Of a stretch of 64,000 nt of DNA, positions 28,314 through 41,946 are shown piece by piece (position 1 is the first letter of the stretch; each line of letters opens with the position of its first letter). Made by a program: the position numbers and the translations under genes. The notes under the pieces were generated by a model. That model did no database searches and had not been told where the DNA came from. It was given only the letters and a program-made list of their open reading frames with translations. Source of the stretch: Apostichopus japonicus (lineage: Eukaryota; Echinodermata; Holothuroidea; Aspidochirotida; Stichopodidae); the NCBI RefSeq assembly GCF_037975245.1, contig NC_092575.1, forward strand, positions 1,927,001 to 1,991,000, written 5' to 3'.

Positions 28314-29886
28314 TCGGTGAAAATGTGAACTGAAGATAAACAAGAGACACCAACATTATCCAGAGGATAAGTTAGCATTCAGATTTTGTGCATTTTCAAA
28401 AGACAAATTTCAGAATTGCCTGCCACTTTCTTCACATACTCAGCTGGTAGCAATCTTACCAATGCAGTCACTTTGTATCACACAGCCGCTGTTTCGATGT
28501 CATGTATTGGCTGTCCCACCCATTATTATCATTATGATGATTATTATTATTATCATCTTGAGAGATTGTCTGAAAGTTCACTTTATTCTTTGCCATCTAC
28601 ATCTCAGATTGTTCTCTGCGTGTTTGTTCTTTTTGGTATCTCCATTTGCTAAACACTGATTTCAAATGAAAATTAATCTGTTTTAGTCTAGCACACTAAA
28701 GTTCGTTTTTCTATTTATATAATTCATTCAACACAGAAAACAAGTAGTACACCAAGCTCCTTGTTAATTGTTATAATTGAAAACTATGTCTTTTACAGTG
28801 TACTGCCAGTCTTCTAGAACCTTCATATTTGTTCACAAGATATTAACAAAATTATTCCTCCTTGGCTCGAAGAAAACATGCAGTAGATTTTGCTCCTCAA
28901 AGTCACATTTTAGGACTCTCCAGTGTACATAGACACATCGAACGACAGGTTAAACAAAAATCAGCCCATCCTAGGCTAATAGTTCCTTATTGCACATTTA
29001 AATAAACATACCAGTGGCTCAAATTATACTGTACACACTCATTCATACCTTGAAGTAGATGAACATATTAAGGGCACCATGTACTCCAAAGCTGACACAG
29101 GCCTACAGTAGTTTCTAACATTCTTCACATACTCACGTACAGCAAAATATAACACAAAGACCCTCAGAGTAAATAAAATAATACATTTTTATACAAATAA
29201 AAAAATTGTACTGATCTTAACCTCAGATTGCACACCTACAGTAGGAATATTTCTTATGTTAAATTTTATTACAGTAAGTATTATTTAATGGAATACTTCA
29301 AATGTTCCAAAACATATTAAGCCTACATAAAAATCTATTACAATATTTAACACTCTTGTAGCACAAACCCAAAATAAAAAGTTCAATTCACATATTTTCC
29401 AAATGGCAGCAAAGTTCAAAGTTTTCACCTTTCAGTTTTGAATATTCCACCAAAAATTGAAACCTACATAATGTACCTTAACCCTGCATGCATACTATCA
29501 AAAATGAATGAATTTTAAAGTTGTCCAGCACTTTTATAATGAAACAAAGAGAAGATACCTGGAGAAAAATGCACCAAAACCATATTTAAAATTAATTTAA
29601 AACAATACGTTTCATTGTAAAGCTACTAATTGTTGTCATTAATGATTACATGTTACAGTACATGTCTACCACTACTTCTCCACTCTATTTTCTCCAAATT
29701 TGTATCGTTTAATATTTTAGCTTCTAAAATTCATGAAACCCTCTACCTGGGCTTTAAAACCCTGATTATTACTACTAAGCTTGTCATACCACAGGAAAAA
29801 AATGACAATCTTTCTTAACTGGCAGAAAGAGCGAATACCTGTTCAGCTTCCTGAATATATTTCGGGGGCATCCGACCTTTCTTTTT
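28314..29886. other. Non-coding stretch right of the duplication
   Basis: AT-rich DNA with a small ATT/ATC microsatellite near 28510-28560. No exon or transposon terminus is recognised. Its right part may be 3' untranslated sequence of the minus-strand gene ending at 29887. Confidence 0.4.
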
Positions 29887-32294
29887 CTACGATGACTGCA
29901 GCCTTAGACTTCTTCTCAAAAAGCTGGAAGTCTGCCTTTTTAATGACTTTGTTGGCTTGTCATCATCACATTCATCATCTGCAGTGGTCTCGTTGTGGCT
30001 GTGGTAGGATGGAAAATATCTATCATTGGGAGAAGTACATACTGTAGCTTCCACAGAGATACTCATTAAGCACCATTTTAACTCATATGGTGGAGATGAG
30101 GGGAGGGGGGGGGGGAGAGGTGATAAAAAAGATAGGGGGTTGTCAATGTCTGTCTTGTAGTCTTATTCTTAATTTCGATAACTAATGAGAACCTACTGAA
30201 TGGGTTAAAGAGGATCTAACTGGAAGATATGAGAGTGAAAATTTTTCTTCATATTAACAATGGTCATAATTTTCCTCACTTCATGTGAATTGTAAAAGGG
30301 TGGTAAAGATATGGGGAGAGGAAGAAGAAAGGGAGGCTTTCTTCATTTAAAAACAAAAATTGTTTCTGACATTCACATACCACTTAATAACTACTGAAGT
30401 CTGTTGCAAATCATCTTTAACTATACAGTACTCTATGGGATTAACTGTGAAGTACTCTATGGGATTAACCGAACATGGGTACTCTATGGGATTAACTGTT
30501 AATTACTCTATGGGATTAACTGTACAGTACTCTATGGAATTAATTGAACAGTAATCTATGGTATTCACTGTACAATTGCCTACTCTATGGGATTACTGTG
30601 CAGTAATCTATGGGATTTACCTCTCATTGGCCTTGATGCTATCCATTAGACTTGAACTCATTTTCTCAAATGTAGCCATCCCTTGGTTCAGTGCCTCCAT
30701 CCTGTTAATGACCTCTTGGAAGGCCGCTGATGCATCAATGCTCATGGAACTAGTCTCCTCACAGTCCTCAGGACTCGCAATCTCCGCACAACTTGGTGCA
30801 TCACTGACCCTGTTAGCAAATGGGGGAGTTGTGGGGCGAGGGAGGAGGAAGAGAAAATATGAAAACTACACTTTCTAGTACACTGTGTACAGATTTACCA
30901 GTACTGTATAACAATGAATTAAATGCGCTTTGTGCTGTCAAAGGTTACTACATTATACTTTGCCCTTTGAAACCTTTTAAGTGGCCTCATTGAGAGGGCT
31001 GGCAAATCATTCATAAAAAATTCCAAAAGCTTATGTTTTTCTTCAGGAATTCATTTATATACATACAGTATATATTGACTAGAGTACTACATGTATGTAA
31101 CCAGTTTACGTGACATTGATTCTAACCTTGAAACGGGAGTTCTTGGTGACCCGGGTTTCATTCTGACAGGGGTTTTCTGCTTGCCCGCTATCCTCGCAGA
31201 TCTCCTGCAACTTTTGCTGTATGGGGAGTCAAAAATTGATCCGGGGGTGACATTATTGAAGTCCCTGTAGATCATCCACCTTGGACTTTTACCGTTGCAG
31301 CGACTGTTTCGCAATGTGGAAGGCGTTAGTGGGGAGTTGATTTGGTTTTTCCTTGTCGATGGGGTGTGCGGTGTTGCCAAATTTGCAGCCCACTGTTGTT
31401 GTGATGATGGCTTCCACCTGTTGCCGGGAATGGCCCTCTGAATAAAAGAACAATTTAAAATACTGTCATTACACCATCTCTGCCCAAGACCAAGACCTCC
31501 AAACAAGGACATGCTTTATACATTATACATTATATCTAGGCTACAAGCCTTGCCGTTTAGTGTCTCTGCCACAGCTAAGTATGGTAGGGAATGGTGTTGA
31601 TAACCTGGTTAGGATAGCATGCTGACCCAACTTAAGGTGGAAGTAGAGGTTAATTTGTAATTTTGCTGATCATTTTGAACAACGGCAACTCTTATTCTTG
31701 TACGCCTTGTCTAGGCCTTTCATTAAGTTAGGCCTACAAGTACAATGTTGTCTCTTTCGTCTTAATATAGCCAATATGAGGTTAACAATAACATTTAAAT
31801 GTTATTGAGCATAACAGTACAGACTAACTTTAGGCGCCAAGCTGATTTAAGCATTAGTGTTATTATTGGGTAGGTAACTGTAGACTTAGGCATAAACTAG
31901 TCGGTTCTAAGTAGTAAGATTGAATCTATTCTAACGTAAGGCAATGTTAAAATTTATAAATAAGAGTGTCTGGGTGTGGCCTTTGTAAGAAATCTGCATT
32001 GGGACCCAAAGTTCCAACTGTCACATAGCTTACCGATTTAAACGATCCCCATGCTCTCTTTACTCCACGAAGCTTTCGCCCAGCAGCTTCTTTTAAATTC
32101 CTTTTACCACTCCGGTTAAAATTCCGCAATGGCAAACGGCCTTCACTCCTCTTTCTTGACATGCTCAGCAATAGGTCACGATTCTCTTGTTCGTCCAGGT
32201 TAAAGATGCTGGCATTGGCATCAGCCTCCATTAATTTCTTTCTTCTTTCCATAGGGTGGACGGTTGGTGTATTTCTAAATGTCCCTTCATCCAT
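29887..32294 (-). CDS. Basic, SP/TP-rich 290-aa protein, possibly PIMREG (FAM64A)-like
   Basis: Four exons join in phase on the minus strand: 32294-32034, 31437-31127, 30809-30621, 29998-29887 (stop TAG), 873 nt. The product is lysine/arginine-rich. It has RKRSEGRLPLRNFN near residue 50, many S/T-P sites (residues ~110-190, CDK-type), two RRS motifs (SCRRSARIAGK; FLRRSLRLQSS at the very C-terminus) and a probable coiled coil in exon 3 (AFQEVINRMEALNQGM onward). From memory, vertebrate PIMREG has RRLPLRAVN at a similar place, a SPYS segment next to an RR motif, and a C-terminal heptad stretch. That resemblance is the only basis for the name. It could equally be another cell-cycle or chromatin protein. 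The start lies 2.4 kb head-to-head from TMX2. The gene structure is better supported than the identity. Confidence 0.6.
30427..30618. repeat. ~24-bp minisatellite abutting an exon
   Basis: About eight degenerate units of TACTCTATGGGATTAACTGT with spacer, in the intron directly next to the splice donor of the minus-strand gene's third exon (which ends at 30621). Confidence 0.85.
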
Positions 32295-34685
32295 TTTATT
32301 TGAATATTTAACTGATCTACCGGGTGCACTTCAGAGACTTCTACCGATTACCAAATTGGGTTTTGTTGTTGTACGTGTAACTGTTAACCGTTAGGATAGA
32401 CGGCTATTGTGTACTGGACTAATCTACGTTATGGTAGTTACTGTCAAATTTATGTGGGCACTATACAGTGTATTGTGTTTACATTTTCAAATTGTCCGGT
32501 AGACCATATTAACATTAAAATGGCCTATCCCCATAATGGGTAAAAGTGGTTTACGATGTTAGATTAATTTGCAGAGTTAATGTAAGAAAAGTGAATTACT
32601 TTGAAAATAAAATTAGAATATAAGGTACAAGAAACTTTTTGTATGTTTTAACAATAAAGAAGTCGAGCTGCAATGTGTTATTTCGATAAACTTCATGTAT
32701 TCCCTACACCACAAGTAGTAAGGCCTTCGGCGGCAGGTGTGTCAGGTCAACGGTCTGTGCTGTATGGCGCGCCATTTGTACTAACACGGCATTAAAACAA
32801 ATGTCGTTTCCCTGCATCAAGTCGAAACTCATACTTTAGTTTAGTTTAGTAGAAAAAAAAAAGAATCAGGAAGGACTCTCAAGTCCCTATCCAGGACCAA
32901 TTAGGAGAGGAAAAAAAACAGAAGACACAAAAAACCAGACCCGATTGCAATGCCTAAAGTGCTTGTCCAAAGCAATCTTAAACCCATTCACATTATATAC
33001 TTGCAAGTACAAGTTTCTCAGGCAAACCATTCAACTCATTCACAGCCCACTATTAGATGTCGAATACTTATCCTACTTTGAAACTTCTGGAGTTTAAGGC
33101 AAATGTATTATGCAGAACATTTATGTTATGCGGGCAAGTGGATATGATCAAGTGTGGTCAAAGGTCAAACATGTTAATCAAGTTTTATATTTCGAAGATC
33201 ATTCAGATTCAGCAACAAATACTAATATTATATTGCGGCTTAGGTCGGCACTCGGCTCTATCTAGTCCTATATATGACGATACCATGAACTATATTAGTT
33301 AAAATGGTACGCTAATCATTAGTAATCTTCATATTTCTATTACAAATCCAGTATCATCTGTCATAATATATGACACCGTGTGATCTTGTTAAAACAAGCG
33401 ACTGACGGTGGTTATCATTTTATGATTACATACGTGCTAAATGATAATCTGACCTGAAGTCCGACGAGGAGAGGGTGATAAACTGTCCTTGAGGAGAGGG
33501 GGGGGGGGTGGTTGTCAAATAAAACTGTCGTTAAATCAACCAACTATATTGAAGGCACTGTCTCAACTCACACATATAACAATGCAAAGCGAGGAACTTT
33601 CTTCAGATACTTTCTTCGGAGGCACTGAAATCCATCATTTTATGATTATTCTTTCTTATTAAGTGGTAAGAAAAAATACTCTGGCTGAATTTGTTCATAT
33701 TCTGGATTTGATTGCTCACGATTCATTGAAGTTAAAATGATTTCAAGTCGTACCGAAATTACTTTGATAACGTGCATAAACAAGTACGCCATCCCTTATC
33801 ACAAACTGTGTTATGAAATCCACTAACCATTTCTATCTGGAAATTTAACAAAAAAAAAGGGGGGGGGGGCATGCAACCATACATGAAGAAGAGACCAATG
33901 TAAGTTTTAACACCAACATAGAGTTGATTTTGTATAGTATACGAACTGTTATCAAGGTAAGGTATGCAACGTACACTAAGTACAAGGAACCTCATCTGGT
34001 TATGTTCCATCTTCGGTATATGCAAGGGGATAAAACAACAGCAGTGTTACAAACACGTTCGACACACTTGATCGGTGCTTTTGTTTGTTGGAGATAAGGG
34101 AAATCCCTATTGAATAAATAGAGAGGCAACATCATTAGTCCACGTGACTAAGATAATACCCAGAGATATTTCCCTAACCAATGAAGAATTATGTCATTAT
34201 AAGTGAGAGAAAACACAGTTTTCATGGAAAGTAACAAAAGCGTTTATTTGTCGAAAGTTTTACTCTTTCTTAAATGTTTCGATATAAAAGGCTATATGAT
34301 CAAAATTGCGACTATAATTTCAAACTTTCGACTTTGTATCTCAAAACTATACATAAATATATCGACTTACTTGAACATTGGACTTTTTTTTCTTCTGAAA
34401 ATCCAACTTCGACGACAGACTCTAAGATGCTCCGTAGTGTGGAAAAATGGGGACCAACTGTCACCCCTACATATTGCTCCCAGGCATAAGATGTGACCAT
34501 TTTGGATCATATCATTTTCACCGCATTTCGGTTCCTTACGGCGTTCCATACTAAAGCGCAGCGTAACGTCCGTTCGTTGGTGCACAGGCTTGCATTTCTT
34601 TGGCTTGCATGTTGTTGATGATTTAGCGGAACTAGCTCATTATTACCTTGCAGTGTAAATCACGAGTCCGACCTAAATAATCATC
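32295..34685. other. Divergent intergenic region between the 290-aa gene and TMX2
   Basis: 2.4 kb between two start codons pointing away from each other. It should contain both promoters. It includes a LINE fragment (32836-33110), short poly-G runs near 33500 and 33860, and no recognised gene. I cannot place the transcription starts. Confidence 0.5.
32836..33110 (-). mobile_element. LINE 3' fragment, same family as at 19127
   Basis: The minus strand shows a decayed VNELNGLPEKLVL then VNGFKIALDKHF, the C-terminus of a CR1/L2/Jockey-like reverse transcriptase. It ends in a T run followed by CTACTAAACTAAAC. It is frame-shifted and truncated at its 5' end. Confidence 0.7.
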
Positions 34686-37600
34686 ATGTTGAAAATCTCA
34701 CAATATAGGCACTATTTAAGTGCATATCACGTCGCAAACATAATTTTATGTTCTTCTTTCGTTTTTCTGAGAACTTTTCGCCCATTCTGCAATGTGCTGT
34801 TTCCAAAGAACAATCCAGAATTACCAGTTTGCAACTTATCATGGGTAAGTGTCCACACACTCAAGTAGTAGTATGCTACTACTAGCAGTAGTACTAACTA
34901 AAAGGATTCCATGTGGCTTATTTTCACGATATGCAGGGCAAATTCGATCTGAGCAAGTTGACATTTTTAAGTTCTTGTTTTTTTTTCCGGGTAATACCGA
35001 AGCCAGATCGAACGTTAATATCATATCAATCATAAATACATTATATAATGATTATGCAATAGCCAAGCTTGACCCTCATGTGTGGACAATGGAGTGATTC
35101 GCTACACTACAAATCTGATGCATTGTCCATGGTACTTATTAGTACTATGCTAGTGTTACACTTACACAGTGTTAGGCAAAGTTGTTTATCGATATCTTTA
35201 TTAACAGTACACTGGCCTGCCTTAGCAAAAGCTGTAACTTATATTACGTTTCCATAATAGTAGTTGCCTCAACCGAAAAAAACAAAAAACAACCATCCCA
35301 TTCCAGTTTTCACAATAAGTTGGAGGTTCTACTGAACATTTTGACTTCATCGTTAACCAATGAATTTATGTACATCATTATTTTTTTCTTCCTCAGGGAG
35401 AAACAAATATTCTTTTGTTTCTGGTGTGTGTACTGGTCTTGAAGAACAGAAGACGACCACCATTCCGGCAGTACATTGTTACAATTTTTAATTTCACCAA
35501 AGCTGCGAACGTTTTCTTGTTCTTTCAGGCTGATCCAAGAATCATGTTGCTCTTTTCTGTGGCATGTCTAGGTAGACAATTTTCACTGTATATTCTGCTC
35601 ATTTTCTATCTAGTATTCAAACTTATGGTGAAACAACACTGTAAGATTTGCATACTGGGGCTTTTAATTCTATTCAAAACATTGCCTTGATGGAAAGAAC
35701 AATAACATACTTACATAAATTTAGTGAACATTTTAAAGGTTGACTAAGTACCATGAAATATGGAAAAAATGTTTTGAATATTCAGTATTGATAATATAAA
35801 GTTTGATACATTCAAGCAAGTCAATTACCCTAATATCAAGTTTACTTCTATTCTGAGTCAGCCTAAACTGCAGCTAGCCCTCTGTCATTGTTAAAGTTGT
35901 TTTGTGGTCTCTTTTGATTGTCATTTGCAACCTTGCAGGATGATACATTTTCTCCCTCTGTTTATACTATAATATAATATATTTTTTAAAAGCCATCTTA
36001 TAATATTTCCCTTTCATTTCCAGTCGTTCTAGTCTTATTTCCAGAACCGGCCTATACTGGGCCTCACAATCTGACATATTTTGAAGGCAATACTTTAGAG
36101 GTAAGGCATTGTAATAAATGTGATGTAATTAATTCAATATCAAGTTTTTGCAATGTTTATATGTACTTAGTGAGTAACATATATCTCTCAGTTATATGCT
36201 GTAGTAATGTTACAAAAGTAACATTTCAGAAACTTTTGTTACCTTTCAAAAACAAATTTTCAGAAGTTGTCTAGCCATCGAAAGCATTACACATGTATCA
36301 GGCTAAGTGTGTTAAACTCTTTGTAGGGTCTGTAAAGGCCATTGTTTGGTACTTAGGCCAGCTTATTGCACTATATCTGATGACCATAACTGTGAAGCCA
36401 TTGCATTGTTTGAAATATATTGCATTGAGGTGATTGGTTGTAATTTCTGAAATCTAGGTCATCAGAAATAATTCTGCACATTCAGAAGTTCAGAACTCGG
36501 CAGCAAGACTAGTTTCACTGGCAAGATCTAGTATAAATAATGTTACACCTATTCTTTGTATTCGCTAAGATTTCTTGTTGAATCCTGCCCCTTTATCAAA
36601 GTTCTTACTTTCAAATGTATTTATGGCCTTGCCTCCATCTACTGACAAATTCTGTTCCACAGGTACAGCCCTCTTGTTGTTAAGTTTTACTTGCTGTTCC
36701 TACTGTAGCCAAAAAGCCTTAAATAGTCATCATGCTTTTTTTTCAGTTTTGTTCTACCTTTCTGTAGAATATTCTGCCTCCACCAAGTTAAAGAAAGCTG
36801 AATCTGTGTCTGATTTTAAACTATTACTTAAGACTTGTCTATACTCAATGTTATAGTTTTTCATTCTGGACCTCTTGTCTTCATTTTTTAAGCGCAGTGA
36901 CACTTAAGTAAACTGTACATGTGATGCGCTGCACAAGAATGGTGTATTACTATTATTATTATGATGGTAGATTCCTAATTCAGACCCCTTCTTTCCCAGA
37001 GTTTCATGTGTGTAATGCTGACGTCAAATCCACTATAAGTTATGAATTGGGACAGAATAGAATTGACACTTGTTATTTTTTAAATTTTTGACTTTTTCTT
37101 CAGGAGGAACTTGATACTAACCCAAAGACAACCTTGCTGGTTGAGTTTTATGCAAACTGGTCAACTGAATGCCTAGCATTTGCTGGAATATTCGCCCAGC
37201 TCTCGGTCGAGTGAGTTCTTTCGCAGAGTATTATCAACCTTTTTGAATATTGTTAGTGTGGTTACAGTAAATTACATTAGGATAGATCTGTCAAGTTCCA
37301 CTTTGGTAGTATGGCTGTATGGAGATATCTCGCTTGCCCTCTGAGCTATCACCTCCGAGGGAGTGCTTTTGGACATTAGAGATTAAGGGGTACATCTGTC
37401 CATTGCCCCAAGGAGAAAATCATATTGTTAAAAGAGTGCTCCTTGGTAGTGTGGACTGTGGAGTTTAACATTCATCCCTCTGACCATTTGATGGGGTACT
37501 GTATGGTATTAGGGAACATTAACCCAGTTTTCCTTTAGAGTAAATGATATATTAATGTGGACATTCTCAAGTAAGTAGTAGTTAACTACATAAATATTAT

Positions 37601-39806
37601 ATGTGTGTATTTCATTGTGAGTACTTTGCAGTGGTATAGAGCTTCCCACAGATCATACATTATGAGGGTCTGCTGAAGGTATTAGAGAACGTCTGGCCAG
37701 TTCCCTAAAGAGTGAATAATGAGTGAGTACTGAATAGTGGTATAGCACATTACACTGTCCCTATGAGAGAGTACTGTATGGTATTTAGGGAACATCTACC
37801 CAGTTCTCCTTTAGAGTGAATGATATAGTAATGTGAACATTCTCTATGGTAGTTAACCACATAAATGTAATAAAATGTGTGTATTTCGTTATGTTTCATT
37901 GTCATCTCTGTATTTGTTTTCTATGTTATCATTACTCGTTGCCTAAAAGGATATATTCTTTTTTTGGCAGCTATCATCATTCTCGGCTGAATTTTGGGAA
38001 AGTAGACGCAGGACGCCATCCAGAAGTAGCTAAAATGTAAGACAGCCAGACAAATAATTTTTTGTTGTATTTTCAAGTTTTAAGAAGAATTTGAAGTAAA
38101 ACAGCTTCTATGGTTTAGCGTGCATTTTTTTACGGTTTCAAAGAAATTACCTCATTTAATTGTCTCTTATAACATGTGTATCTTGCAAGTATTTTGCAAG
38201 TATTGTTAAACATTGACAGATATCTGCACTGTCATTGATGTTTTGTGGCTGTGGATATTGTTACAATTGTACAGATTTCACATATGTTTTGAAAATGTGA
38301 AGTGTTACTTCATTCGTATGTTTGTTAATGATTGCTTATGTCTAATCTATCTGTGTAACAATTTGATGAAGAGCAGTTTTGTTTACATGCAGTGCAACGT
38401 CTGAGCTACCGTAGGCCTTACTATGCACAGGTCTACACAATATACTGTAAAGTTCCCACTTACACTGTGCAATATTACTTCTCTTTTAATCATTTTATCA
38501 TGATTTTCTCTTGGCAACCATCTTAATTTACAAAATTACAATCATGTGAATAATGAACAGCATACAGGGTCAAGAAATTTACATTAACTGAAATAACAAA
38601 CATAATTAAATTAATCATTCAAGCCCAATAAATTATATCATGGTTGCCAGTACCTTTCCAAAATATTCTCAATGCATATGATGATTGTACTTGTAACCAA
38701 AGTGGAAAGAATTAGCATGAAAGAAAGAGTTAAAAATGTTCAACCAGATTTCACAATGTCAGACAACTCAACTGTACTTCAAACTTAATAAGTTTGAAGT
38801 ATATATATAATTTATTATTAATATTTACATTATTATACAATTACGTCGTTCACTCAGGTTTGGAGTTGAAACATCAGCTCTTTGTAAACAGATGCCAACC
38901 GTAATTCTCTTCCAAAATGGCAAAGAGGTATTGAGGAAACCAGGCAAGAATAGCAATGGCCAAACAGTGAATTATAATTTTACAAAGGTAAGATGCTACA
39001 GTACCTTTTTTGAACTAGAATAAGTTCTCCCATGTTGTTCAAAAAGGTGAAGAAACAGTTGTTGGTTATACATTTTGTTAGAAAAATTCTAACGGTTAAA
39101 TTCGTTAATATGAAAACAAACATGTTTCTTCGGTTGAAAATGGGACGCTGTGTTGTGCATCCCTCTATAAAAGAAAATTTTTGATTTTAAATGGGCTACA
39201 TAGGTTTTCCCACCAAGTTTGTGCGGTTAACACGCCGCCCCCAGCAGTCATATTGTGTGTTGAGAAAGATCATATCCGATACGGTAATGTATAATAATAC
39301 GTACAACATGTGTACCTTTTGTATTTTACATATCATGATATTTTTGAAAATTGGGACAATTTAGTTTTGTTGGTGGGAATTCAGGACAATAGATATTTTC
39401 ATTGCAAAGAGGTGACAATCATGATTCTCAGTTTGTATTAAATTAACTAAAACTTAAACTTTATATTGACTGCACTCAGAATTTGCAAGACCAAGGAATT
39501 ATAGATCTGATATATAATTAGTGCAAAAAAAGAGTGTGTTTTGGGAATGTTGTCATACACAGCAAACTTTCACACATGTATAATACCAGCAAAGCACTAT
39601 ATGGAAAGTGACTCTTGGAATTGCCAATGCAAGATCTAATTCATTTATAAGTATTCAAGCAAGTATTGATGCAGTTACTGTTTCTTCAAACTCCAAAGGA
39701 AAACCTCATCAGAGACTTTGATCTCAATAATCTTTACGAAGCGACCAAGTCCAAGGCTCAGAAGAGAGCAGAGAAGGAAGAGGAAGAGCAAAAGAAGACC
39801 CGATGA
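34686..39806 (+). CDS. TMX2, thioredoxin-related transmembrane protein 2 (7 exons, 273 aa)
   Basis: ER-membrane protein of the disulfide isomerase family, linked to calcium handling and ER-mitochondria contacts. Exons: 34686-34844, 35397-35571, 36024-36100, 37104-37210, 37971-38036, 38858-38987, 39699-39806. All introns are GT-AG and phases join to 822 nt; human TMX2 has 296 aa. Hydrophobic segments lie at ~15-30, ~56-70 and ~95-115. The thioredoxin domain begins near 135 with LLVEFYANWSTEC. The first active-site cysteine is Ser (STEC), as in human TMX2 (SNDC), so classical dithiol exchange is not expected. LNFGKVDAGR, the cis-Pro region KQMPTVILFQNGKE and an acidic/basic tail follow. The last four residues KKTR form a dilysine (KKxx) ER-retrieval signal. 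Intron 3 holds a LINE fragment and intron 4 a degenerate repeat. Confidence 0.96.
36480..36965 (+). mobile_element. L2/CR1-type LINE 3' fragment in TMX2 intron 3
   Basis: The plus strand spells VQNSAARLVSLARSS then NNVTPIL, further on FIKVLTFKCIYGLA, and finally a segment ending DFKLLLKTCLYS. This is the typical order of L2/CR1 reverse-transcriptase C-termini, but in several frames and with stops. A 3' tail with GCGCTGCACAAGAATGGTG and a short TTA/ATT repeat follows, as L2 elements have. Dead copy. Confidence 0.8.
37370..37890. repeat. Degenerate tandem repeat in TMX2 intron 4
   Basis: The segment TACTGTATGGTATTAGGGAAC...CCTTTAGAGTAAATGAT at 37492 recurs at 37769 with few changes, and more loosely at about 37672 and 37370. 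Two units continue into a shared GTAGTTAACNACATAAAT stretch. Units are about 100-280 bases apart. Confidence 0.7.
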
Positions 39807-40722
39807 TGTTTTAAACGGAGGATAAACTTGGCACTGAGATGTGAGGGAGGATTAACTTGGTGTTGAATTGTGAGGAAGGATTAACTTGGTGCTGTGAGAG
39901 GTTGTCTGTGAATTTTATATCAACTTTATCTTGTGTCATTGAGACAAATTTGCTTATTCCTTTGAATAAAATGACTGCATAGGTAGATTTAATAGTCATG
40001 TTAAAGAGCCTGACATTTCTACAGTAGGCTGAGCAATATATCAATTTCAAATCACATGGTCACTTATGTGCATGGAAAACAAAGGAGATGAAGTCAATAC
40101 CTCATTGCAAATTTTTGAAGTCTTTATGTTTTGCATTGATGATGATTTTGTGGTTTTCATATTTTTACCAAGATTGTCATTTTGAGATATTTTGCGTAGC
40201 ATAATGCATAGTTCGCATAAATCTTGATTTAAAAAAACCAAAAAAAACCACATAACAATGTGTAGTAGATTGTGTGCTGTTTTTGATGGTGACAATCGTA
40301 ACTGATCAATACAACCCTATTTGGGAAGAAAATGTCACAAAAATAAAACAAAATAAATGAAACAGAATTCAGGATGTGCTTCCTCAATATCCAAAATTCG
40401 AAATATTTGTCAGAGTCAAGGATCTACATTTTATTTTTAAATGATTGCAAAGTTGATGGACAGGTCTTTGCAAAATGAAAGTTTGTAGATAATATCTAGC
40501 TTTGACCCTTTACTATATTTCAGATCATAATATGTTTATGAACAGATTAGTCATTAAGATCTTCTGCAATAGAAAAATGTAAACGATGCTGCCAATTTTC
40601 ATTGACCAATGAGAGTTCCAGATTTTTTAAGTTTGCTATAAAGCAAAAGCAATCAATGAGGTAAGTCTGGACAGCGATTGTCCAATGAAGTGACATAATG
40701 GCCATATCTTAATTTGAAAATT

Positions 40723-40832
40723 TGAATGTGAGAGACTGACTTCGGTCAGCTTGCGGCTTTGATAAGCCAATTAGGCTTCTTCGCGAGTTCCTGCTTGCAG
40801 GAGGATCTAATATACATACATACATACATACA
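40723..40832 (+). mobile_element. SINE 3' part with (TACA)n tail
   Basis: GAGACTGACTTCGGTCAGC through GAGTTCCTGCTTGCAGGAGG, ending in CATA/TACA repeats. It matches the 3' half of the SINE at 44705-44944 in opposite orientation. The tRNA-like head is missing, as expected of an incompletely reverse-transcribed copy. Confidence 0.75.
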
Positions 40833-41849
40833 AAATATTTTGCACAGAGCAACATTGAGTAACCAATAGTTATTTTGTGTAATTTTGTACTTTTTGTGTT
40901 ACGGTACAGTTGAATCATTTAAGGTGGTTGGATGTGAAACTGATCTGTATGACAAATTGTGACATTAAGAGAATTGGGTAATTTTTATTAACAACAGCAA
41001 TAATGTTTTCCTTAGTCTTAGATAAAAATTTGTCAAATGTTACTTTAATTACACTGGATAGAATTTGACATTTTAATTTGAGTAGGAACAATAAATACCC
41101 TTTACTCTGGAAAGGAAAATATATATATATATGTAACTTAAATATACCAACATTATTTAGTAATAATTAGTATACAACATATATGTTACCATCGGTCATA
41201 TGCATGATCATACATATTGATGTGGAATTTCAAATTTACCTCACCCCCCCCCCCCCCCAGCATATCAGTCAGTTCTACAGGCAGGGGTAGTGATAAGTTG
41301 AGCCCAGGGACAGATATGTTGCAAGTCTCGCTCTCTGATATCTTCATAAATTCATACGTGCTAGAATACATTGTTCTATACTTCTATTTTACCTTGGCCC
41401 CCTAATTGGACCCTGGGCCCCTAGTGGTGTAGACCATGAACCCTTTATGGGAGCTATCATCACAATTGTCTATAGCTTGTTTACATTTTTCATGGATTCA
41501 CCCTCTGACAGAGACTGAACTGAGAATCAGTTTGATAGATGGGTGCAAGAAGAAGTGTTAGTAAAGTTAGAACATTGATCTGTTAGTTCGTCCTTGCATA
41601 AAAACAATTGAAAATCCAGCGGCTGCCTCTTCTGCAAGGTATTTTGCAACTTTAGGCCAATGTCCAGCCTACCTGCATGAGCAAACATGGAGTAGTTTAA
41701 TGAAATCTATTCTATGTATCAATTAAAAAAAAACAGTTTGTGCTACAAAAAAGTCCCAAAGAGGATTCATGAGTTGATTTTGGATCCTAAAGTTAGTTGT
41801 AACTGTCTATCTGTTTCAGTGGAAGTAAACTTGTTCTTTTCTTGGTTTA

Positions 41850-41946
41850 CATCAACTTAGGAGCATAAGGTTAGATCAACTTAGGAGGGCAAGCTTAGAT
41901 CAACTAAGAGGACAAGTTTAGATCAACTTGGGGGGACAAGTTTAAA
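41850..41946. repeat. ~24-bp minisatellite
   Basis: About four units of GATCAACTTAGGAGGACAAGTTTA with small changes. Confidence 0.8.

Noticed and set aside
37846-38040. Separate 64-codon ORF
   Set aside because: Its 3' part is TMX2 exon 5 (37971-38036) read together with intron sequence.
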